From NCBI GenBank assembly GCA_002404115.1, contig DHJB01000004.1, positions 1-7,437 on the forward strand: 7,437 nt of DNA, in the 5' to 3' direction. The position numbers and the translations under genes are program-made. The notes below the pieces were generated by a model. It made no database searches. It had not been told where the DNA came from and saw nothing but the letters and a program-made list of their open reading frames with translations. This DNA comes from Microbacteriaceae bacterium UBA4731 (lineage in GTDB: Bacteria; Actinomycetota; Actinomycetes; Actinomycetales; Microbacteriaceae). Positions 1-5,939 of the stretch are shown here, piece after piece (positions within the stretch are counted from its first letter, which is position 1; the number at the start of each line of letters is the position of its first letter).

Positions 1-3
1 TTC

Positions 4-64
4 CGCGAACACGCAGTTGTGGTCACTAAAACGCGTTGATAACGACCACAAGTGCAGTTTCGCG
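4..64. repeat. Palindromic interspersed repeat, copy A
   Basis: This is an imperfect inverted repeat of about 61 bp. The left arm (4-22) and the reverse complement of the right arm (46-64) agree at 15 of 19 positions, and pairing continues a few bases inward (GGTCAC against ACGACC). The centre holds the 8-bp palindrome AACGCGTT (30-37). The element aligns without gaps to copy B at 4264-4324; over 3-64 versus 4263-4324 I count 51 of 62 identities by eye, with the differences clustered in the centre and the arms conserved. It lies upstream of the SNF2 gene and may sit at the 3' end of a gene beyond the left edge. Function is unknown: a REP-like or miniature mobile element, or a hairpin terminator, would fit. 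Confidence 0.8.
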
Positions 65-91
65 ATGGAGGAAGGTGCGCCAGCGGCGTTC

Positions 92-120
92 GGGCATCGC
101 CCAGCGCAGCGTGGGACAAT
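92..120 (+). promoter_or_regulatory. Putative promoter of the SNF2 gene
   Basis: GACAAT at 115-120 resembles an actinobacterial -10 box. Upstream, the string GGGCATCGCCCAGC (92-105) recurs almost exactly, at nearly the same distance from an ACAATGG box, ahead of the phosphatase gene (3646-3660). A -10 here would place the transcript start near 126-128, downstream of the in-frame ATG at 119 and upstream of the ATG at 155, which supports the latter as the start. No good TTGACA-like -35 is visible. The call rests on similarity between the two upstream regions. Confidence 0.4.
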
Positions 121-154
121 GGTGGCCCACCAACGGCACGGACTCTCCTTCACT

Positions 155-3100
155 ATGGCCCATACCCTCAGCTCCCACGAGATCGCGCTCCTCGTCGGCA
201 GCCAGGCGTTCTCCCGCGGCGAGCGCTACGCCCGAAACGGGCACGTTGCGGCGCAGTCCTGGTTCGGTTCGGGAACGCAGCTCTACGGCGAGGTCAGGGG
301 CACGAACCCCAGCCCGTATTCGGTGACCGTCTCATTCACGCTGAGTAAGGCCGGCGCCGTGGTGCGCGCAACCGGCGTGTGCACCTGCCCGATGAAACGC
401 AACTGCAAGCACGTCGCCGCCCTGCTGATCGCCAGCGCGGGCACCGGCGCGGGCACGAGCACCCCTCCCGCATCCGGCATCACGGCATCCGCCAGCACCG
501 CACCCCGGCCCGACGACGACTTCGACGACTGGGCATCAGAGCCCCCGCCGGTCTTCGCCCCCGCCAGGCCGCCCCGGACCGAGACCGCCCCGCCGAGCGT
601 CCCCGCGTGGCGGTCAGCGCTCGAGCCGCTCGCCCGGCCGGGTACCACCGCCACAACGGGCACCGCGATCGCCCTGCAGTTCGAGCTCCTCGCGCCCGGC
701 CGCCCCACCCGGACCGCCGCCGGGCTGCAGCCCGCGCGCCAGCGACTGGGAGCCCGTCCGATGGTCATGGGCAAGCGGGGCGCCTGGATCCGCGGCAACC
801 TGAACTGGGACAACCTGGGCTACGCCCGCGGCTCGTTCAACCCGGCGCAGCTGAAGATCCTGTCCTCGCTGTACGCCCTGCACGCCGCCGGCCAGCGGTA
901 TTACGCCTACACGGAGCAGTGGATCCACGTCGACGGCTTCGACAACCGCGCGCTCTGGGAGCTGCTCGAGGAAGCACGGGCCGCCGGGCTCCAGCTGGTC
1001 TCCTCCGGGCCGGCCCAGGACCCGGTGCTCCTCTCCCCGAGCCCGGCCGAACTGCACCTCGACATCCACCGGCAGCAAAACGGCCTCGCGCTCACCCCTG
1101 CCCTCACCCTCGACGGCCGCCGGCTGGCACCGCGGCACTTCGGTTTCATCGGAGAGCCGGCGCACGGAATCTTCACCTGGGACGGCCCGTCCGGCGCGGT
1201 CCGCCTCACCCTCGCGCCGCTCGCGAGCGCGGTCGGCGCCGACATGCTCGCGCTGGCCTCCGGCGGCCCGATCTCCATTCCCCCGGCCGACGAGGCCGCC
1301 TTCCTCGCCGACTACTACCCATTCCTCCGCCAGCGCCTCACCCTGACGAGCGACGACGGCTCCTTCGACCTCCCGGAGACCGCCCGCCCCGCGCTCGCAC
1401 TGTCGATCCGCCACCACCCGGATGCCCGCATCGAGTTGAACTGGGACTGGCACTACCGCTCCCCCACCGCCGAGGGCACCGCCGAAGCCACCGCCGAGGC
1501 CGGCCCGGCGCCGGCCCTCTACCGGCACCGCCTCCGGGCCGCACCGGGCGACACCCAATTCCGTGACGATCCCCGCGAGGCGGACATCCTGCGCTCGCTC
1601 GACGGCCTGATTGAGCGCTTCCCTGCCCTCGCGACCGACCCGGCCCAGTCCCTCGCCGGCCGGCCTCGGCTCCGTGCCCACACGACGCTCCGCGACGCGG
1701 CGATGATCGAGTTCCTGGCGGGCGCCGTGCCTGAGCTCGAGGCATCCGCCGACGTGGTCGTGCAGCTGGTCGGCGAGGCCCGCGACTACCGCGAAGCGGA
1801 CGAGTCGCCCGTGATCAGCCTGGCCACCACGGATCGCGCCGACAGCCACGACTGGTTCGACCTGGCCGTGACTGTGAGCATCGACGGCGAGGAGATCCCG
1901 TTCGACGACCTGTTCCGCGCGCTGGCCGCGGAGCGCGAGCTGATGATCCTGCAGAGCGGAACGTATTTCAGTCTCGACCGGCCGGATCTGCACCAGCTGC
2001 GACGCCTGATCGAGGAGGCCCGCGGCCTGCAGGAATCCGGCTCGCACTCGCTCGGGATCAGCCGCTTCCAGGCCGACCTCTGGGAGGAACTGCAGGCGCT
2101 CGGCGTCGTCGCCGGGCAGGCCGCCGCCTGGCGCAGGACGGTCGAGGGACTGGCCGCGGCCGGGTCAACGGATGCCGCCGGCGTCCCGGAGCGCCCCCTG
2201 CCGGAGGGTGTCCGCGCGACCCTGCGCGGCTACCAGCAGGCCGGCTTCGACTGGCTGAGCTTCCTCTACGACCACCGGCTGGGCGGCATCCTCGCCGACG
2301 ACATGGGACTCGGCAAGACGCTGCAGGCGATTGCCCTGATCACGCACGCCCGTGACGCGGCCGGCGGCGCGGGCCGGGCGCCGTTCCTCGTCGTCGCGCC
2401 GACCAGCGTGGTGCCCAACTGGGCCGCCGAATGCGCCAGGTTCGCGCCGGGCCTCAACGTCGCGACGATCACCGAGACGTCCCGGAAGCGGGCGAGCAGC
2501 CTCGCCGACGCGAGCGCCGACGCCGACGTCGTGATCACCTCGTACACGCTGTTCCGCCTCGATTTCGACGAGTACAACGCCCGGGAGTGGGCCGGACTCC
2601 TGCTCGACGAGGCGCAGTTCGTGAAGAACCACCAGTCCCGCGCCCACCAGTGCGCCCGCCGGCTGTCGACGCCGTTCAAGCTGGCGATCACGGGAACGCC
2701 GCTCGAGAACAACCTGATGGAGTTCTGGTCGCTGCTGTCGATCACCGCGCCCGGCCTGTTCCCGAGCCCCGGCCGGTTCGCCGAGTACTACCAGAAGCCA
2801 ATCGAGACGGAGTCCGACAACGAGCGGCTCGCCCAGCTGCGCCGGCGCATCCGCCCGTTCATGCTGCGCCGCACCAAGGACCAGGTGGCCGGCGACCTGC
2901 CGGCCAAGCAGGAGCAGGTGCTCGAGCTGGAGCTGCACCCGAAACACCGCAAGGTCTACGACACCCACCTCGCGCGGGAGCGGCAGAAGGTGCTCGGGCT
3001 GATCGAAGACCTGAACTCCAACCGGTTCGAGATCTTCCGGTCGCTGACCATGCTGCGCCAGCTCAGCCTCGACGCGAGCCTCTACGACGAGAAGTACGAC

Positions 3101-3613
3101 AGCATCCCGTCGACCAAGCTCGATGCCCTGCTCGAACTGCTCGAGGACACCGTGGCGGAGGGGCACCGTACCCTGATCTTCAGTCAGTTCACCCAGTACC
3201 TCGCCAAGGCGCGCAGCCGCCTGGACGGCGCCGGGATCTCCTATTCCTACCTCGACGGCAAGACCCGCAACCGCGCCCGCACGATCGCCGACTTCAAGAA
3301 CGGCGACACCTCGGTGTTCCTGATCAGCCTCAAGGCGGGCGGTTTCGGCCTCAACCTCACCGAGGCCGACTACGTCATCCTGCTCGACCCGTGGTGGAAC
3401 CCCGCGACGGAGGCGCAGGCGGTCGACCGCGTGCACCGGATCGGGCAGACGAAGAACGTCATGGTCTACCGACTGGTCTCCAAGGACACGATCGAGGAGA
3501 AGGTGATGGCGCTCAAGGCAACCAAGGCCCGGCTGTTCGAGAGCGTGATGACCGACAGCGCGGCCGGCGGAACCGGGTTCACCGCAGCAGACATCCGCGA
3601 ACTGCTGGCCTAA
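155..3613 (+). CDS. SWIM-zinc-finger SNF2-family DEAD/DEAH-box ATPase (helicase-like)
   Basis: This encodes a 1152-residue cytoplasmic SNF2/RapA-like ATPase, expected to translocate on double-stranded DNA and remodel protein-DNA complexes; its biological target is unknown. The N-terminus carries a SWIM zinc finger, CxCx5CxH, at C76, C78, C84 and H86. A Pro/Ala/Thr-rich linker follows (about 100-165), then a long bacterial SNF2-associated region (about 170-680). The motor is complete: LRGYQ at 690-694, Walker A MGLGKT with K721, motif II DEAQ at 818-821, motif III TGTPLENN at 846-853, LKAGGFGLNL at 1059-1068 and motif VI DRVHRIGQ at 1091-1098. The ATG at 155 is chosen because the MAHTLSSHEIALL stretch looks like a natural N-terminus and a putative -10 box lies at 115-120. 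In-frame ATGs at 17 (inside the repeat), 65 and 119 and a GTG at 122 are alternatives. No clear Shine-Dalgarno precedes 155, so the start is less certain than the family. Confidence 0.93.
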   Translation: MAHTLSSHEIALLVGSQAFSRGERYARNGHVAAQSWFGSGTQLYGEVRGTNPSPYSVTVSFTLSKAGAVVRATGVCTCPMKRNCKHVAALLIASAGTGAGTSTPPASGITASASTAPRPDDDFDDWASEPPPVFAPARPPRTETAPPSVPAWRSALEPLARPGTTATTGTAIALQFELLAPGRPTRTAAGLQPARQRLGARPMVMGKRGAWIRGNLNWDNLGYARGSFNPAQLKILSSLYALHAAGQRYYAYTEQWIHVDGFDNRALWELLEEARAAGLQLVSSGPAQDPVLLSPSPAELHLDIHRQQNGLALTPALTLDGRRLAPRHFGFIGEPAHGIFTWDGPSGAVRLTLAPLASAVGADMLALASGGPISIPPADEAAFLADYYPFLRQRLTLTSDDGSFDLPETARPALALSIRHHPDARIELNWDWHYRSPTAEGTAEATAEAGPAPALYRHRLRAAPGDTQFRDDPREADILRSLDGLIERFPALATDPAQSLAGRPRLRAHTTLRDAAMIEFLAGAVPELEASADVVVQLVGEARDYREADESPVISLATTDRADSHDWFDLAVTVSIDGEEIPFDDLFRALAAERELMILQSGTYFSLDRPDLHQLRRLIEEARGLQESGSHSLGISRFQADLWEELQALGVVAGQAAAWRRTVEGLAAAGSTDAAGVPERPLPEGVRATLRGYQQAGFDWLSFLYDHRLGGILADDMGLGKTLQAIALITHARDAAGGAGRAPFLVVAPTSVVPNWAAECARFAPGLNVATITETSRKRASSLADASADADVVITSYTLFRLDFDEYNAREWAGLLLDEAQFVKNHQSRAHQCARRLSTPFKLAITGTPLENNLMEFWSLLSITAPGLFPSPGRFAEYYQKPIETESDNERLAQLRRRIRPFMLRRTKDQVAGDLPAKQEQVLELELHPKHRKVYDTHLARERQKVLGLIEDLNSNRFEIFRSLTMLRQLSLDASLYDEKYDSIPSTKLDALLELLEDTVAEGHRTLIFSQFTQYLAKARSRLDGAGISYSYLDGKTRNRARTIADFKNGDTSVFLISLKAGGFGLNLTEADYVILLDPWWNPATEAQAVDRVHRIGQTKNVMVYRLVSKDTIEEKVMALKATKARLFESVMTDSAAGGTGFTAADIRELLA

Positions 3614-3645
3614 GGCAGCCTCGGAGGCCCGCGCAGCGTCACACA

Positions 3646-3675
3646 GGGCATCCGCCCAGCCTGCCACGGCACAAT
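3646..3675 (+). promoter_or_regulatory. Putative promoter giving a leaderless phosphatase mRNA
   Basis: CACAAT at 3670-3675 resembles a -10 box and ends exactly six bases before the GTG start at 3682, so transcription would begin at or next to the first base of the start codon. The upstream string GGGCATCCGCCCAGC (3646-3660) matches the one ahead of the SNF2 gene. GGGGAGG touches the GTG and is too close to act as a normal Shine-Dalgarno, which favours leaderless translation. No consensus -35 is seen. Confidence 0.45.
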
Positions 3676-3681
3676 GGGGAG

Positions 3682-4302
3682 GTGAGCCCCACGACAACCT
3701 TTGCCCTCATCCGTCACGGCCAGACCGATTGGAACGCCGAGCTGCGCATCCAGGGTGCCACCGACATCCCGTTGAACGACACCGGCCGCGCGCAGGCGAC
3801 GGATGCCGTTGCGGCCCTCTCCGGCTACGACTGGGACTTCATCGTCTCCTCCCCGCTCTCCCGCGCCGCCGAAACCGCCGACCTGATCGCCGCCGGGCTC
3901 GCGCTCGACGTGACCCGGCGCATCCCCGGCCTCGTCGAGCGCGACTACGGCCCGGCGGAGGGGCTCTGCGCGGGCGAGGAGCTCGATGCGCTGCGGTTTC
4001 CGGGCGGCTTCCACGGCGCCGAGACCGAGGCCGGCGTCGCTGACCGCGGTATCGACAGCCTGCGCCTGCTCGCCCGCGAACATCCCGGCGCTCGGATCAT
4101 CGTCGTCGCCCATGGCACGCTCATCCGCCTGAGCCTCGCGCAGGCGTTCGACCGGCAGGTCGGCAGCATCGACAACGCCGCGCTCACGGTCGTGCGCCAC
4201 CACGCGGACGGCTGGCAGCTCGACGTGCTCAATGGCGAGGCCCTGGACCTCGTCCGAAACCCCCGCGAAAACGCAGTTGTGCGCGTTAAAACGCCGCTAT
4301 AG
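3682..4302 (+). CDS. Histidine phosphatase family protein (phosphoglycerate-mutase-like)
   Basis: This is a 206-residue cytoplasmic member of the histidine phosphatase superfamily, which transfers or removes phosphate through a phospho-histidine intermediate. The signature RHGQTDWN lies at residues 11-18, with H12 the expected nucleophile. SSPLSRAAETA (56-66) carries the conserved phosphate-binding arginine (R61), E86 in LVERDYG is the likely acid, and AHGTLIRL (143-150) has the second catalytic histidine, H144. The substrate cannot be read from the sequence: relatives include GpmB-like enzymes, cobalamin-pathway phosphatases and glucosyl-3-phosphoglycerate phosphatase. The GTG start leaves the usual few residues before the first strand and follows a putative -10 box at leaderless spacing. 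The final 12 residues (195-206) and the stop codon are read from repeat copy B, so the native C-terminus was probably different. The SNF2 gene ends 68 bp upstream. Confidence 0.92.
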   Translation: MSPTTTFALIRHGQTDWNAELRIQGATDIPLNDTGRAQATDAVAALSGYDWDFIVSSPLSRAAETADLIAAGLALDVTRRIPGLVERDYGPAEGLCAGEELDALRFPGGFHGAETEAGVADRGIDSLRLLAREHPGARIIVVAHGTLIRLSLAQAFDRQVGSIDNAALTVVRHHADGWQLDVLNGEALDLVRNPRENAVVRVKTPL

Positions 4303-4324
4303 CGACCACAACTGCAGTTTCGCG
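4264..4324. repeat. Palindromic interspersed repeat, copy B, between convergent genes
   Basis: This is the second copy of the element at 4-64. The arms 4264-4282 and 4306-4324 pair at 16 of 19 positions and are bounded by CGCG at both tips. Two smaller palindromes sit inside: GCGTT/AACGC around a 2-base loop (4283-4294) and the perfect CGCTATAGCG (4295-4304). The single strand could therefore fold as a long stem topped by two short hairpins. The left half is translated as the end of the phosphatase; the right half spans most of the 30-bp gap to the convergent methyltransferase gene. It may serve as a bidirectional terminator, though there is no long T-tract. Confidence 0.83.
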
Positions 4325-4332
4325 GGCAGGGG

Positions 4333-5463
4333 TCAGCGCCGGGTTGACACCGTCACGGTGAACTTCGTGTTGCGGCCAACCTGGTGGGTCTCTCCGACGA
4401 TGCGGGTGAGCGCCGGACGGTAGCCGAGGTGCGTGTTCCACACGGTCCACAGTTCCCCGCCGGGCCGGAGCACTCGGGCGGCGTCCTCGAAGAGCTTCAG
4501 CGCGATCCCGGCGTGCACCGACGAGCCGATATGGAACGGCGGGTTCAGCAGGATGAGCTCGGCCGAGGCACCCGGCAGGCTGCCGAGCGCGTCGTCGCGC
4601 AGGACGCTCACCCGGCCAGCCAGGGAATTGGCGACCATGGTCTCGCGGGCGGATGCGACAGCGGCGGCAGACTGGTCGGTGGCGATCACGTGCAGCGACG
4701 GCCGGCTCCGGGCGAGGGCGGCGGCCAGCACACCGGTTCCGCAGCCGAGGTCGATGGCGGCCTGCGCACCCGGCTTCATCCGGTCGAGGAATTCGAGCAG
4801 GTAGCGGGTGCCGATATCGATCGTGGTGCCGGCAAAAGCTGCACCGTGCGCGCTGATGGTGAGCCCGAGGTCCGGATGCTCCGCCGTGCGCGGCCACTCG
4901 GGCGCACCCGCCTGGGGCGCTCGGGGCGCCGACGCGATGAGTACGCGCGACTTCTGCCGCGCCGGGGACACGTTCAGTTCGCCGAAGTGACGCCCAAGAA
5001 CCTCGTTCATCGCGACGGTCATGTGCTTGATCCGTCCACCGGCGAACACCACGACGTCGGGCGCGGCGAAACGCGCGATCGCGCCGGCGAGTTCGTCCAG
5101 GGCCGCCAGGCTGCGCGGCAGCTGCAGCAGCACGACCCGAGCGCCGGCCAGCAGCACCTCGCCCAGGTCGAGCGACCGGTACGCGTGCGCGAGACCGGCG
5201 TCGTCGGCGTTGAGGGCGAGCGCCCGCTCGCCGGAGAGGGCGTCCTGGTGCGCCCGGATGCTCCGGGCGCCGCCCTGCGCTGCCGCGCCGAGGGTGAGGG
5301 CGCCGTAGTGGTCCTCGAGCACGACGACCTCGCCCGGCCCGGCCGCAGCCAGCGCGTCGGCCGCCTCGTCGAGGATCAGCCGGTCGCTCGCGTCGACCGC
5401 GAAGAGGTTGTCGGCCTCGACGTCCGGGTAACGCCGGAGGCGGTCGAAAGAGAAGTCAGGCAT
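4333..5463 (-). CDS. Class I SAM-dependent methyltransferase, RlmG/RsmC type (rRNA guanine-N2 methyltransferase-like)
   Basis: This is a 376-residue two-domain methyltransferase. The C-terminal catalytic half has the SAM-binding motif DLGCGTG (238-244), an acidic strand end at ATDQS (261-265) and the catalytic NPPFH (307-311) typical of N-methylation of a planar amino group. The N-terminal half (about 1-180) is a degenerate Rossmann-like domain without a SAM motif, as in RsmC and RlmG. Length and landmarks recalled from E. coli RlmG (about 378 residues; FxxDIGxR before motif I; GELYIVANRHLDY, here GELWTVWNTHLGY; NNKF, here NTKF) fit RlmG better than RsmC. RlmG modifies 23S rRNA G1835 and RsmC modifies 16S rRNA G1207; the target in this organism is inferred only. 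The ATG sits six bases after a TAGCCT box, suggesting a leaderless mRNA. The gene converges on the phosphatase gene, with repeat B between them. Confidence 0.88.
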   Translation of the reverse strand: MPDFSFDRLRRYPDVEADNLFAVDASDRLILDEAADALAAAGPGEVVVLEDHYGALTLGAAAQGGARSIRAHQDALSGERALALNADDAGLAHAYRSLDLGEVLLAGARVVLLQLPRSLAALDELAGAIARFAAPDVVVFAGGRIKHMTVAMNEVLGRHFGELNVSPARQKSRVLIASAPRAPQAGAPEWPRTAEHPDLGLTISAHGAAFAGTTIDIGTRYLLEFLDRMKPGAQAAIDLGCGTGVLAAALARSRPSLHVIATDQSAAAVASARETMVANSLAGRVSVLRDDALGSLPGASAELILLNPPFHIGSSVHAGIALKLFEDAARVLRPGGELWTVWNTHLGYRPALTRIVGETHQVGRNTKFTVTVSTRR

Positions 5464-5469
5464 CCCCTC

Positions 5470-5475
5470 AGGCTA
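5470..5475 (-). promoter_or_regulatory. Putative -10 box for the methyltransferase, leaderless spacing
   Basis: Read on the minus strand, TAGCCT (a TANNNT-type -10 box) is followed by the six bases GAGGGG and then the ATG at 5463. This is the same box-to-start spacing as at the phosphatase gene. The GAGGGG directly abuts the start codon, too close for ordinary ribosome binding. No recognisable -35 is present. The gap to the hspR stop is only 57 bp, so read-through from the heat-shock operon is also possible. Confidence 0.45.
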
Positions 5476-5520
5476 GCCGCCGGTTCTCCACCTCTGGGCC
5501 TCCCCAGGAGCAGCGCCCGT

Positions 5521-5937
5521 CTACTCGTGGTCGAGCGGGCGCCAGATGACGACCTGGTTCGAGCGCCGCGACCGGGTTCCCGCCCGCATCGAGATGACCT
5601 CCCCGGCCGAGCCGGCAGCGAAAACGCGGCGGCCCGGACGGTTCAGCAGCTCGTCGGCCAGCGCCGATTCGAGTTCACGCAGGCGTGACTGGAGCCCGCG
5701 CACGTGGTCCTCGAGTTCGAGGATGCGACGGATGCCCTCCAGGCTCACTCCCTGCGACCCGAGTTCCGCAATCTCCCGCAGTTTCGCCACGTCCCGCATC
5801 GAATACCGGCGGGACTTGCCTGGCGTGCGCTCCGGGCTGACCAGCCCCAGGCGATCGTATTGGCGCAGGGTCTGCGGGTGCATGCCCGCCAACTCTGCGG
5901 CCGTCGAGATCACGAAAACCCGGGTGTTCTCATCCAT
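5521..5937 (-). CDS. hspR: Heat-shock repressor HspR (MerR family)
   Basis: This encodes a 138-residue MerR-family DNA-binding protein. In Streptomyces and mycobacteria HspR binds HAIR inverted repeats upstream of dnaK and other heat-shock genes, with DnaK as co-repressor. The sequence shows VFVISTAAELAGMHPQTLRQ at the start of the helix-turn-helix (about 7-31), a wing with TPGKSRRYS (38-46), the HspR-like SQGVSLEGIRRILELE segment (61-76), a dimerisation coiled coil (about 72-98) and a C-terminal VVIWRP (129-134) resembling the tail of other HspR proteins. The ATG at 5937 lies 2 bp after the dnaJ stop, with AGGGG five bases upstream inside the end of dnaJ, so it is last in the operon and probably translationally coupled. 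No HAIR-like site (CTTGAGT-N7-ACTCAAG) is visible in the window; it is expected upstream of dnaK beyond the right edge. Confidence 0.95.
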   Translation of the reverse strand: MDENTRVFVISTAAELAGMHPQTLRQYDRLGLVSPERTPGKSRRYSMRDVAKLREIAELGSQGVSLEGIRRILELEDHVRGLQSRLRELESALADELLNRPGRRVFAAGSAGEVISMRAGTRSRRSNQVVIWRPLDHE

Positions 5938-5939
5938 GG

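Noticed and set aside
17..154. N-terminal 46-residue extension of the SNF2 protein from the ATG at 17
   Set aside because: It would start inside repeat copy A and upstream of the putative -10 box, and its sequence has no family character.
3618..3628. Short hairpin GCCTC-G-GAGGC after the SNF2 stop, as a terminator
   Set aside because: The stem is very short, the loop is a single base and no T-run follows; such strings are common by chance at this G+C content.
2431..3681. Upstream extension of the phosphatase reading frame into the SNF2 gene
   Set aside because: The frame is open, but the translation is Arg/Pro-rich shadow sequence. The phosphatase fold begins just after the GTG at 3682, which has a fitting -10 box.
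614..3697. Long minus-strand open frames (477 and 510 codons) opposite the SNF2 gene
   Set aside because: They show Arg/Gly/Val/Glu-rich composition without any recognisable domain and lie antisense to a gene with complete catalytic motifs; this is the usual codon shadow of G+C-rich DNA.
5491..5508. Hairpin CTGGG/CCCAG downstream of hspR, as a terminator
   Set aside because: Only five clean base pairs and no T-run on the minus strand; not enough to call.
4384..5688. Plus-strand 434-codon open frame opposite the methyltransferase
   Set aside because: It is antisense to a gene with clear SAM and NPPFH motifs and has no domain character of its own.
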